From assembly GCF_013414345.1 (NCBI RefSeq), contig NZ_CP058670.1:744001-808000 (forward strand): a stretch of DNA of 64,000 nucleotides, in the 5' to 3' direction. Positions 44,175-52,356 of this stretch are shown in pieces. The notes under the pieces were generated by a model. It searched no databases, was not told the DNA's origin, and worked only from the letters and a program-made list of their open reading frames with translations. The stretch comes from Microcella indica (GTDB lineage: Bacteria; Actinomycetota; Actinomycetes; Actinomycetales; Microbacteriaceae). The position numbers were made by a program, and so were the translations under genes. Positions within the stretch are counted from its first letter, which is position 1, and each line of letters starts with the position of its first letter.

Positions 44175-45164
44175 TTGGCGCAAAAGTACACAGCACAGGA
44201 TCTCGTGGGGATTGTCGGAATCGTTCCGACGCCGTCGACTCCCGACTCGGCACGCTGGGACACGGACAATACGATTGAGACGAGCGTGACTACCGCGATG
44301 ATCCAAGGTGCTGCGCCGGCCGTCGACGCACTGTTGACCCTCGGTACCTTTGGCGAAGGCGCGACGGTAACCGAGCTTGAGGTCGCCGCGTTCATGAGAA
44401 TTGTGGTGTCTGAAAGTGGGAAGACGCCAGTATTCGCAGGTGCGACAACATTAAATACCCGCGACACGATCCGCCGCGCTCGAATGCTTCTCGACATCGG
44501 CGTTGATGGCTTGTTTCTCGGGCGCCCGATGTGGTGCGAGATGGATGACGATGCGATCGTCGGCTTCTACTCCGACATCGCCGAAGCTCTGCCCGAAGTC
44601 CCCGTCATCTTGTACGACAACCCTTCGGCTTTCAAGAGCAAGCTCTCGCCAGCGCTGTACTCAAGGCTATCCGAGATTCCCACGCTCATCGGCGCGAAGT
44701 ACACTTTCCTCGGCCCCCAGTACGCGGATGACGTCGAAGCGTGTGGTGATCGAATCCGGTTGCTCCCTATGGATGCCGATTGGCTAGACGCACACCGGAT
44801 TGTGGGGGATGCCGCCGCTGCCTGCTGGAGCCCCAGTGCCGCATGTGGCACCGAACCCCTCGAACGGCTACGCAACGCGATGGTCTCCTCGGATTGGGTC
44901 GCTGCGGAGGCAATCTCCCAGGAGATAGAATACGCGTACTCAACGCTCATGCCCCAGGGCGACTTCGCAAGTTTCTCGCGGTACAACATCCCCCTCGACA
45001 AGGCGCGCATTGCGGCAGCCGGTGTCATCGATCCCGGCCCGCCGCGCCCGCCCTATCAAACCGCTCCCCAGTCGTATCTAGACGGGGCCACTGAGGCGGG
45101 CACCAGGTGGGCCGAATTGCGGAGCAGCTACACGGTTGGTGCCGTAGCTGGCCCCGCCCGCTAG
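44175..45164 (+). CDS. DapA-superfamily hydratase-aldolase, trans-o-hydroxybenzylidenepyruvate hydratase-aldolase-like
   Basis: 329 aa from TTG 44175, preceded by an excellent AAGGAGG five bases away. TIM-barrel class I aldolase. GIVGIVPTPSTPDSARWD, TLNTRDTIRRARMLLDIGVDG (in parts), GRPMWCEMD and ILYDNPSAFKSKLSP resemble the NahE/PhdG hydratase-aldolases that split side chains in naphthalene and phenanthrene degradation. The Schiff-base Lys is the one in LIGAKYTF. Such enzymes release pyruvate and an aromatic aldehyde. Substrate here unknown. Codon use differs from the tad genes, indicating transfer. Confidence 0.75.
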   Translation: MAQKYTAQDLVGIVGIVPTPSTPDSARWDTDNTIETSVTTAMIQGAAPAVDALLTLGTFGEGATVTELEVAAFMRIVVSESGKTPVFAGATTLNTRDTIRRARMLLDIGVDGLFLGRPMWCEMDDDAIVGFYSDIAEALPEVPVILYDNPSAFKSKLSPALYSRLSEIPTLIGAKYTFLGPQYADDVEACGDRIRLLPMDADWLDAHRIVGDAAAACWSPSAACGTEPLERLRNAMVSSDWVAAEAISQEIEYAYSTLMPQGDFASFSRYNIPLDKARIAAAGVIDPGPPRPPYQTAPQSYLDGATEAGTRWAELRSSYTVGAVAGPAR

Positions 45165-45174
45165 TCGGACATCG

Positions 45175-45193
45175 TTGCGAGAGCTCCTCGCAA
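45175..45193 (+). terminator. Hairpin after the hydratase-aldolase gene
   Basis: TTGCGAG and CTCGCAA pair around AGCTC, 10 bp past the stop. No T-run. The right arm lies within the target duplicated by the IS481-type element, so that element landed at the foot of this hairpin. Confidence 0.45.
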
Positions 45194-45199
45194 ACTGCA
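45184..45199. repeat. Left target-site duplication of the IS481-family element (16 bp)
   Basis: CTCCTCGCAAACTGCA, repeated exactly at 46529-46544. Confidence 0.8.
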
Positions 45200-45228
45200 T
45201 GTGTGGTTTCAGTACATCGTGGACACCT

Positions 45229-45290
45229 GTCTCACGTCATCGTGGACAGCAGTGCCGGTGAAGCCGTGATGTCTCACGTCATCGTGGACA
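45229..45290. repeat. Iterated subterminal repeats at the left end of the IS481-family element
   Basis: Two identical 20-bp copies beginning GTCTCACGTCATCG, at 45229-45248 and 45271-45290, spaced 42 bp (about four helical turns). They match the right terminal repeat better than the outermost left end does. Likely transposase-binding sites. Confidence 0.65.
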
Positions 45291-45299
45291 CCCTGGCCG

Positions 45300-46469
45300 G
45301 TGCAGTGTCAGCGGGTGAGCAAAGCCGAAGTGTTGATCCTCGCCGTCACCGTTCAGGGTCTCTCCGTGCGGGAAGCGGCCCGCATTCACGGGGTCTCGAA
45401 GTCGCTGGTCCATAAGCTCCACCAGCGGTGGCTCACCGAGGGCGAGGCGGCCTTCGCACCGCGCTCGAGAGCGCCAGGATCCAGTCCTCGTCGAACCCCG
45501 GACGCCGTTCGGGCCCGGGTGCTGCAGTTGCGCGCCCAGCTCACCGCCGATGGGCTCGATGCCGGCGCCGACACGATCGTCGCCGTCCTGGCCGCTGAGG
45601 GCACGACGGTGTCACGGTCGACGATCTGGCGGATCCTGCGCGGCGCTGAAGCGATCACCCCGCAACCCCAAAAGCGACCCCGGTCCTCGTGGCAGAGGTT
45701 CACCGCCGAGCGGCCCAACGAGCTCTGGCAGTCCGACACCACCCACTGGCAGCTCGCCGACGACAGCGAGGTGGAGATCATCGCCTGGCTCGATGACCAC
45801 TCCCGATTCCTGACCCACCTCAGCGCCCACGCCCGCGCCAACGGCCGCACCGTCACCGACACCTTCCAGCAGGCCGCGATGGAGCACGGCTATCCGGCGG
45901 CGACGTTGACGGACAACGGCAACATCTTCACCACCCGCTTCGCCGGCGGCACCCGTGCTCGCACCTCCGGCAATGCCTTCGAGACCCTGCTGGCTCTGCA
46001 CGGCATCACCCAGAAGAACGGCCGCCCCTACAAGCCCACCACGCAAGGCAAGATCGAACGGTTCTGGCAGACGCTGAAGAAGCGCCTCACCGTGCGCCCC
46101 GCCGCAACGCTTGCCGAGCTGCAGCACGAGCTGGACGAGTTCCGCACCCACTACAACCAGCACCGTCCGCACCGCTCGTTGAACCGGCGCACCCCGGCCT
46201 TCGCCTACGCCCTGATCCCCAAGGCGGCACCGACCCAGCCGGACGACCCGAACATTTGGCGAGTGCGCTACGACACCATCGACGCCGGCGGGAAAGTCTC
46301 CCTACGGTTCGCGAACCGCATGATGCACCTCGGCTACGGCCGAGCCCACGCCCGCATCGCGGTGATCGTCCTCATCCACGGACTCCACGCCACCACGATC
46401 ACCCCCGACGGCGAGGTCATCGCCGAGCACATCATTAACCCCAACAAGGGCTACCAAGCCAAAGAATGA
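45300..46469 (+). CDS. IS481-family transposase
   Basis: 389 aa, GTG start (GTG 45315 is an alternative). N-terminal HTH (SVREAARIHGVSKSLVHKLHQRW in parts), then an rve integrase domain with DDE residues: Asp in LWQSDTTHW, Asp in TLTDNGNIF and Glu in QGKIERFWQTLK. HRPHRSLNRRTP follows. C-terminal extension with an SH3-like fold is normal for the family. Intact and probably active. Confidence 0.9.
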   Translation: MQCQRVSKAEVLILAVTVQGLSVREAARIHGVSKSLVHKLHQRWLTEGEAAFAPRSRAPGSSPRRTPDAVRARVLQLRAQLTADGLDAGADTIVAVLAAEGTTVSRSTIWRILRGAEAITPQPQKRPRSSWQRFTAERPNELWQSDTTHWQLADDSEVEIIAWLDDHSRFLTHLSAHARANGRTVTDTFQQAAMEHGYPAATLTDNGNIFTTRFAGGTRARTSGNAFETLLALHGITQKNGRPYKPTTQGKIERFWQTLKKRLTVRPAATLAELQHELDEFRTHYNQHRPHRSLNRRTPAFAYALIPKAAPTQPDDPNIWRVRYDTIDAGGKVSLRFANRMMHLGYGRAHARIAVIVLIHGLHATTITPDGEVIAEHIINPNKGYQAKE

Positions 46470-46474
46470 AAAAC

Positions 46475-46503
46475 GGGCGAACCCCGCAACCGCGGGTTCA
46501 CCC
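46475..46503 (+). terminator. Terminator of the IS481-family transposase gene
   Basis: GGGCGAACCCCGC pairs with GCGGGTTCACCC (one bulge, one mismatch) just after the transposase stop, inside the element. Confidence 0.55.
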
Positions 46504-46528
46504 GTCCACGATGTCGTGAGACATCACA

Positions 46529-46544
46529 CTCCTCGCAAACTGCA
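46529..46544. repeat. Right target-site duplication of the IS481-family element (16 bp)
   Basis: Exact copy of 45184-45199. Confidence 0.8.
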
Positions 46545-46619
46545 CCATCGAACCCCCAACAAGGAACGACACAAGGCGTGTCGGGCGACGGAGCCCGACC
46601 GCGATGAAAGGAAGCTCCA

Positions 46620-47951
46620 GTGACGATCAATGATTCGACTCTGACCTCTTCGGAAGCACCAGAAGTTCCCCGTAGAACCCTTCGCACGGTTGCGGCGACT
46701 GCGGCCGGCACCGCCATGGAGATGTATGACTTCGTCCTCTACGGAACTGCGGCTGCACTTGTGTTCGGCCCGCTGTTCTTCCCGCAGGTGGATCCCGTGA
46801 TCGGCACGTTGGCGTCGTTGGCAACTTTTGGGGTTGGCTTCGTCGCCCGTCCGCTTGGCGGCATAATCTTCGGGAATCTTGGTGACCGAATCGGTCGCAA
46901 GAAGGTGCTCATCATCACCATGATCGGGATGGGCATCTTCTCGACGATCATCGGGTTGCTTCCGACGTATGAGACGATCGGGATCTGGGCTCCCATACTG
47001 CTAGTCCTTCTGCGGCTCTTTCAGGGGGTCGCGATGGGGGGCGAGCAAGGTGGCGCTATCGTCATGGCCGCAGAATCCGATGGTCAGCGTTCACTGCGCC
47101 GTGGTTTCTTAGGTGCATGGCCCGGAGTGGGCATGGCAGGCGGGCTTGTTCTGGCGACGCTCATCTTCGGTGCGTTCGCCGGGGCGCTTGACGAGGCGGC
47201 GTTCCTCTCCTGGGGATGGCGAGTACCATTCCTCATCAGTCTCGTCCTGGTCGCAATCGGTCTTGCCATTCGACTCGGCGTGCCCGAGACCAGCGTGTTC
47301 GAGGCCGCCAAGACCGGGCAGCGCACGACACGCTCGCCCATGATCGATGTCATACGTAGCTACTGGCGTCAAATTCTGTTGGTGATCGGGATGAAGTCGG
47401 GCGAGACCGCGGCATTCTTCCTCATCGCAACGTTCTCGGTGAGCTACGGAAGTCAGTTCCTGGGCATCGCACGTGCTGACATCCTCAACGCTGTTCTCGT
47501 TGCCGCAATCGTGGAGATGATCACACTTCCGCTCTGGGGTGCTCTGTCCGACCGAGTCGGACGTCGGCCGGTGATGATTTTCGGCGCGGCGTTCCTGCTC
47601 GTTTTCACAGTACCGTTCTTCCTGTTGTTGAACACCACGGCCATGCCTCTGGTGTACCTTGCCCTGATCCTTGCAATGGGAATGGGCCACGCACCTCTTG
47701 CGGCACCATCGGGCGCGTTCTTCGCCGAGGCTTTCCCCACGCGCGTGCGGCTCAGCGGCGTGTCGCTCGGTGTGCAGCTCACTGCAGCTATTGCGGGAGG
47801 CTTCACGCCGCTCATCGCGACGGCACTGCTCGCCGCCACGGGGAACACCTGGTCCGTTGCCGGGTACATCGGGGCGCTCGCACTGATCTCCCTCATCGCA
47901 ACACTCATGACGCGTGAGACTTTCAAGACAGGCGAACTGCCGGTCGACTAG
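46620..47951 (+). CDS. MFS transporter of the metabolite:H+ symporter (MHS) family
   Basis: 443 aa, GTG start with AAAGGAAG six bases upstream. MHS features: AGTAMEMYDFVLYGTAAALVFG in parts, GFVARPLGGIIFGNLGDRIGRK in parts (motif A), LLRLFQGVAMGGEQGGA and 12 spans. Family members import organic acids and aromatic acids (shikimate, 2-oxoglutarate, proline betaine). Its place between the hydratase-aldolase and cupin genes suggests uptake of the compound degraded by this unit. Confidence 0.85.
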   Translation: MTINDSTLTSSEAPEVPRRTLRTVAATAAGTAMEMYDFVLYGTAAALVFGPLFFPQVDPVIGTLASLATFGVGFVARPLGGIIFGNLGDRIGRKKVLIITMIGMGIFSTIIGLLPTYETIGIWAPILLVLLRLFQGVAMGGEQGGAIVMAAESDGQRSLRRGFLGAWPGVGMAGGLVLATLIFGAFAGALDEAAFLSWGWRVPFLISLVLVAIGLAIRLGVPETSVFEAAKTGQRTTRSPMIDVIRSYWRQILLVIGMKSGETAAFFLIATFSVSYGSQFLGIARADILNAVLVAAIVEMITLPLWGALSDRVGRRPVMIFGAAFLLVFTVPFFLLLNTTAMPLVYLALILAMGMGHAPLAAPSGAFFAEAFPTRVRLSGVSLGVQLTAAIAGGFTPLIATALLAATGNTWSVAGYIGALALISLIATLMTRETFKTGELPVD

Positions 47952-47995
47952 CTCACACAAAATGTTCAGCATAGAGAAGGAAAGGAACGCCGACT

Positions 47996-48502
47996 ATGGG
48001 CAACGACAGTGCGAAGCTCAGCGAAGAAGGACTCCAGGAGTTCATGCAGGAAATTGACCGCATGCACCACCGGGATGATCAGCACGTGACCGAACCTCAT
48101 CTCGTCACGCATTCGGAGGACGCCTACTGGCTCACGGGTGGGACGGACAATCCCTCCCACCTCGGTCTGCTGCGTCACGTGCCGATGAAGACTGTGGAGT
48201 TCGTACTCCAGGTGATTCCGGCGGAGACCTCGACGGACCTCCAGAGGCACGTCCACGAGTCCGTTCACTACGTGGCGGACGGTGGCGGATGGTCGGAGAT
48301 CGGCGACCAGGTTGTCACCTGGAGCAAAGGTGACTTTGTCTTCACTCCCCCCTGGATTTGGCACCGGCACTATGCCAATTCGGAGGACGTGCACATGATC
48401 ATCATCGAGAATTCTCGGCTCCTGAACAGCCTCGACGCTGGTCGTCGCGAAAGCCGTGGCAAAGTCAGCTTTGCTGAAGAGTTCGGCGTTCAAGACACAT
48501 GA
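47996..48502 (+). CDS. Single-domain cupin protein
   Basis: 168 aa with AAGGAAAGGA upstream of the ATG. One cupin barrel: HVHESVHYVADGGG carries motif 1 with His residues, and WSKGDFVFTPPWIWHRHYANS carries motif 2 in part. The His/Glu set can hold a metal. It could be a dioxygenase or an isomerase/binding protein; ring-cleavage gentisate-type enzymes have two such domains, this has one. Its stop overlaps the regulator start (ATGA). Confidence 0.75.
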   Translation: MGNDSAKLSEEGLQEFMQEIDRMHHRDDQHVTEPHLVTHSEDAYWLTGGTDNPSHLGLLRHVPMKTVEFVLQVIPAETSTDLQRHVHESVHYVADGGGWSEIGDQVVTWSKGDFVFTPPWIWHRHYANSEDVHMIIIENSRLLNSLDAGRRESRGKVSFAEEFGVQDT

Positions 48503-49857
48503 GTGCATTCGTACTCGACGGTCAGGAGTACAATCACGCGATGACACAACCCGCCACGTCGCCTCCGATCGATACAGGGGCCTCGGGAAGGTCCCCGCAC
48601 ACCTTCACGTGGATACTGGAGCTTTCTTCCGTCTCCGACGTTCCCGGCGAGCTGACCGACACGGCGCGCGAGGTAGCGCGCCAGCATCTTGGCCCCGGCC
48701 CCGCTCAGTGGGTTGCGTCTGAAGCGGCCGGTGTCGCGAATCTGATCGTCAGGACGGATCCGTCTCTCGCGTCTCTAGGGAGAACAGTCCATGAGACAAC
48801 GGAGCTATTGTTCCTGGACACCATCCTCCGGTTAGTGGATCCGAATCTTGGCCGGCTCACGAGGCCCCTGGTCCTGCAATTGGCGCAAGGGGCCATGAAT
48901 GAGGGCGCGACTCTGGCCGCCGTCCTGAGAGCTCTCAACCTCGGGCAAGCTGGAATCACCGAAGCGCTCCTTCACGAGTGTGAACGGCTCATTCCCGTGG
49001 GTGAGCAGGGCGCCAACATGCGGGCACTTGTCAGCAGCGTGGTCGATACGCACAACCAACTCGCGGATGTCATCACCGACATGCATCCAGCAACGGAGAA
49101 TCCGGTGCGGGGTCTTCATGAAACGGAATCTGGAGTCCTCGCTGCTCTCTTGAGCGGTCGAGGCCGACCGGAACGATTCGAACAGGTCACCCGATATCCG
49201 CTTGACCGAATCCACGTGGCCGCAGTCGCATTCAGCCAGCGGGAAGAACCCGAGAAGCTCGTGGCCACGACCGTAAAGGCGCTCGAGGGGATGGGATGCG
49301 ATCAGATCTTCAAGGTGAAGATCGCACCCAACGTGCTCTGGGCGTGGGGGAGCGTTCGCACTGCTGGCGATCTCCGTCTAGAGCCACCGCCACCGTGTAA
49401 TGGATGGACCATGACGGTCGGTCTCCCCGGTAGCGGCGCAGCGGGGTTCATCGCCAGTCATGACGAGGCGCGTGCTCTGCAGAAGGTCGCCATGATGGCC
49501 GGCTGGCGCAACCTCGGGCGAATCCTGCCGTATGACCGTTATGGGGCAGTCGCTGAACTCGCCGCTCGTCCCGAACGTCTTCAGAGGTTTCTCGAGGTTC
49601 AGCTCGGCGGACTCCTCGGGGACAGCGGTCGCGAGACGGACCTTCGAAGCACCATGCTGGAGTATCTCAATGTCAATCGCAGTCAGTACGCCGCGGCTCA
49701 GCGGCTTCATGTCTCGAAGAACACCGTGAGTTACCGGCTTCGCCGAGCTGAGGAGATCCTTGGCAGGGACATCGGTGAGGATCTCAGTCCGCTTCATACT
49801 GCGCTGCTGGCCACTGATATTCTCGGAGCAGACTTCGCTGCGCAGGTGGTGGCATGA
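48499..49857 (+). CDS. PucR/CdaR-type HTH transcriptional regulator of the catabolic unit
   Basis: 452 aa from ATG 48499 overlapping the cupin stop; ATG 48541 with an AGGAG is an alternative. The central region is GGDEF-like, as in CdaR-type proteins. The C-terminal PucR HTH is clear: MLEYLNVNRSQYAAAQRLHVSKNTVSYRLRRAEEILGRD in parts. Such proteins usually activate the operon they sit in when an organic acid is present. The stop overlaps the DUF5519 gene by 4 bases. Confidence 0.85.
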   Translation: MSAFVLDGQEYNHAMTQPATSPPIDTGASGRSPHTFTWILELSSVSDVPGELTDTAREVARQHLGPGPAQWVASEAAGVANLIVRTDPSLASLGRTVHETTELLFLDTILRLVDPNLGRLTRPLVLQLAQGAMNEGATLAAVLRALNLGQAGITEALLHECERLIPVGEQGANMRALVSSVVDTHNQLADVITDMHPATENPVRGLHETESGVLAALLSGRGRPERFEQVTRYPLDRIHVAAVAFSQREEPEKLVATTVKALEGMGCDQIFKVKIAPNVLWAWGSVRTAGDLRLEPPPPCNGWTMTVGLPGSGAAGFIASHDEARALQKVAMMAGWRNLGRILPYDRYGAVAELAARPERLQRFLEVQLGGLLGDSGRETDLRSTMLEYLNVNRSQYAAAQRLHVSKNTVSYRLRRAEEILGRDIGEDLSPLHTALLATDILGADFAAQVVA

Positions 49858-50387
49858 ATCGCGAGGACGAGATGACGGAATATCCACGACGCTCTGGCCC
49901 GCGCCCGTCGACGACGTCGACGAACCCGCACACACAGCTCGACCAACAGCCCGTGGATCATCAACCTAGGTTGCGGCTGATCGAATTGCTGGGCGACCTT
50001 CCGGTTGTATGGGCGGGCTCAATGATCTCAGTGCCCGGGGCGCAAGCGCTGACGTTGCCTCCTGGCACCGGCCAAGGGCCGCCCGAGGCCTTCATGATCG
50101 ACAGGGAGTTTGCGCACCTCCACCCGGCACCAGACTTTTCCCTGCACCTTGTGCTGCCGCAAGCCGTTGCCGAAGCAGCGATCGAAGCTGGCTGGGCCGA
50201 GCAGCATCCCATTGCGCGCCTCGGTTTTATCTCGCCCGGAGCTGTTATGGTTTACTCCCCACGTGATGCTGGTGAAGCGGCGATTGCGGCGGGCTTGATC
50301 AGGCAGTCGTATGCCTATGCGACGGGCGTTCATCCAACGTCCACCCAAGTAGGCGAGTCCACCGAAGTAGGCGACACGGGCCGTTGA
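49854..50387 (+). CDS. DUF5519 (luciferase-domain) family protein
   Basis: 177 aa. After a Pro/Thr-rich start of about 40 residues, FAHLHPAPDFSLHLVLP, AIEAGWAEQHPIARLGF, PGAVMVYSPRD and IRQSYAYATG match the small domain family named after its similarity to luciferase-associated sequences (DUF5519, PF17648). No catalytic function is established. Coupled to the PucR gene by ATGA, so made with the regulator. Confidence 0.65.
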   Translation: MNREDEMTEYPRRSGPRPSTTSTNPHTQLDQQPVDHQPRLRLIELLGDLPVVWAGSMISVPGAQALTLPPGTGQGPPEAFMIDREFAHLHPAPDFSLHLVLPQAVAEAAIEAGWAEQHPIARLGFISPGAVMVYSPRDAGEAAIAAGLIRQSYAYATGVHPTSTQVGESTEVGDTGR

Positions 50388-50462
50388 CGGCGCGTGTCGG
50401 TCAGACAATATCGGTGCTTCACAATCCAGAGAACCATCATTGCAGGACGGAAGGACAAGCTC

Positions 50463-51317
50463 ATGGCAGGACGCCTGGAGGGAAAAGTTGCTCTCATCAC
50501 CGGCACCGCGGACGGACAGGGCAGGGCGGCGGCACTAGCCTTCGCTGCCGAGGGCGCCAAGATCGTGGGATGCGATCTCAAGGCAGACCTCGCTGAAGAG
50601 ACGGTCGAGATGGTGCGCGCGAAGGGAGGCGACATGGTGTCGATGCAGCCTCTGAACTTGAGCGACGAAGCCGGGGTGCAGAGCTGGATTGACTTCGCTG
50701 TCGACGCGTATGGCGACTTCGACATCCTCTACAACAATGCCTCTGGGGTGAGAGGAGGCACCATCGAGTCCCTCACTCGCGCTGACTGGGACTTCGACAT
50801 GACGAACGAGGTCACCATCTTGTTCCTGGCGATCCAGAAGGCACTGCCGGTGTTCAAACGCAAGGGCCACGGCGTCATCCTGAACACTGGATCGGTCGCC
50901 GCTATGGTGGGCTCGGCAATGCCCGGAAACGTTGCGGGCAACCTGGTGCACAACGTGGCGAAGGGTGCGGTGCTGCGGCTGACGACCAACCTGGCAGTTG
51001 AGTTGTCTCCGTGGAACATTCGGGTCAACACCGTCTCGCCAGGTTTCATCGACACCCCCGCCACGCGACCACTGCTCGACGCCGGAGGGCGCGAGCCAGT
51101 CGAGAATTCGTTGCTCAACCCTCGCGTTGGCCGGCCCGAGGATATTGCTTTGGCGGCCGTGTACCTGTGTTCTGACGAGGCAGACTATGTGACCGGGTCC
51201 AACCTCGTGGTCGACGGTGGCTGGGTCGCTGGTGGCGGTGTTGGCCGCCCAGACCCTGCGATCGAGCGGATCTTCGGCGAGGTGATGAGTAAGCTGGCAA
51301 ACGCCCCCTCGGCCTAG
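50463..51317 (+). CDS. Short-chain dehydrogenase/reductase with Tyr-to-His in the active site
   Basis: 284 aa from ATG 50463 with GGAAGGA upstream. Cofactor loop TGTADGQG, NNASG (usual NNAG), catalytic Ser in NTGSVAA, and PGFIDTP near the end. The YxxxK catalytic motif reads HNVAK, so Lys is kept but the Tyr is His. It may be slow, act by a different mechanism, or be a decayed copy. Last gene of the catabolic unit; probably oxidises or reduces an alcohol or aldehyde intermediate. Confidence 0.8.
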   Translation: MAGRLEGKVALITGTADGQGRAAALAFAAEGAKIVGCDLKADLAEETVEMVRAKGGDMVSMQPLNLSDEAGVQSWIDFAVDAYGDFDILYNNASGVRGGTIESLTRADWDFDMTNEVTILFLAIQKALPVFKRKGHGVILNTGSVAAMVGSAMPGNVAGNLVHNVAKGAVLRLTTNLAVELSPWNIRVNTVSPGFIDTPATRPLLDAGGREPVENSLLNPRVGRPEDIALAAVYLCSDEADYVTGSNLVVDGGWVAGGGVGRPDPAIERIFGEVMSKLANAPSA

Positions 51318-51689
51318 AACCTTGCTTCGCTGTACGGCGCGGTGTCGAGGTCGCCGCAGTCGAATTCGCGGGTGATTTTCACGGAACCCACCCGTGCCGA
51401 TTGCTGACATTCAGCGGTCGCCTTCACCATCGGGTCATTGTTGCGGTTGTCACGCCAGGACAGAGAACGGGGCGCCCTGTCAGGTGCACAGACGAACTCC
51501 TGACACTCGACCTCGCTCGGAGCGCGGTGCGGTCGGGCAGCGCTCGAGCTTGTCGTAATCGACGGGTTCGCGTGCGTCTCGCCTGCCGTGGCCGAAATGT
51601 CGCCGTGCCCGACTGAGTTGGGGTGCCCGGCCGGGCCGACGAGTGCGCCGGCGATATGAATCGTCTTAGACCGTGGTGTCAACACCGAC
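51318..51689. other. Junction between the catabolic unit and decayed sugar genes
   Basis: About 370 bp with no convincing gene. A minus-strand frame ends at 51317 (…SVKITREFDCGDLD…) and its last 70 residues look protein-like, but its upstream part is antisense to the binding-protein fragment. It may be the remnant of an unidentified gene. Composition returns to high GC near 51690. Confidence 0.35.
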
Positions 51690-51942
51690 TGCCCGACGAC
51701 GTTCATCCACCCCATCGGTGGATTTGCGTGGGGCATCGAGTCGGCCAACTTCCTCATCGACAACCTCGAGGAGGGCGACAAGGTCGTCGCGCTGCGCATC
51801 CTGCCCGGCGTCGACGTGCTCGAGCAGCGCTGGGCCACGGCCGAGCGTCTCTTCGAGGAGGTCGGCATCGCGGCCGTCGACTACTTCACGGGAGCCGACC
51901 CGGCAGAGATCAAGAACATCATCTCTGACGAGCTCGCCGCCC
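51690..51942 (+). pseudogene. Internal fragment of a sugar ABC transporter substrate-binding protein
   Basis: About 84 codons with no start and no natural end: FIHPIGGFAWGIESANFLID, KVVALRILPGVDVLEQRW and FEEVGIAAVDYFTGADP. This resembles the middle of a periplasmic-binding-protein domain of the ribose/LacI type. It passes directly into an isomerase fragment in another frame near 51942, so a deletion fused the two. Confidence 0.55.
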
Positions 51943-52356
51943 CTCAACCGCTACGAGACGAGTCTCGTCAACACCGTCGAACAGGCGCTCGACGCACTCG
52001 AGCCTCCGCTCGGCCATGGCGTCGGGCTCGCGCTCGACAGCTATCACCTCAAACATCGAGCAGAACAGTCCCGCGGCCGCGATCCGGCTCGCGGGCGACC
52101 ACCTGACGCACGTACAGGTGTGCGGCAACGACGCGGTGTCGTCGGCGACGACCACACCGATTGGCCCGCCATGCTCGACGCGCTCGACGACGTCGGCTAC
52201 GCGGGCCCGCTCAACTTCGAGAGCTTCACCGCCGACAATGACACGATCGCGACTGCTGCCTCCATCTGGCATCCCCTCGGGCAGAGTCAGGATGCTCTGG
52301 CTGAGCGCACGTACGACTACTTGACCGCGCTGCAGAACGAGAGGTACTCCGCATGA
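51943..52356 (+). pseudogene. C-terminal fragment of a sugar-phosphate isomerase/epimerase, two compensating frameshifts
   Basis: LNRYETSLVNTVEQALDAL ... GLALDSYHL, then a one-base insertion in the AAA at 52051-52053. NIEQNSPAAAIRLAGDHL and HVQVCGND continue in the next frame, and a base lost near 52132 restores the first frame (GDDHTDWPAMLDALDDVGYAG to ALQNERYSA). Reconstructed, it is the second half of a TIM-barrel xylose-isomerase-like protein. The N-terminal half is gone. Its stop overlaps the next start (ATGA), an old operon trace. Confidence 0.65.

Larger units (their letters stand above)
45200..46528. mobile_element. IS481-family insertion sequence, complete
   Basis: 1329 bp between exact 16-bp direct repeats. 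The ends start TGTG and are inverted repeats matching at 22 of 30 positions, best in the inner block CATCGTGGAC. The left end carries two extra copies of that block within the 20-bp direct repeat at 45229-45248 and 45271-45290. A single transposase gene and a hairpin complete it. It separates the hydratase-aldolase gene from the transporter gene of the same catabolic unit. Confidence 0.85.

Noticed and set aside
51314-51868. 184-codon minus-strand frame after the SDR
   Set aside because: Its first half is antisense to the binding-protein fragment. The last part looks protein-like but matches nothing I know; kept only as a note.
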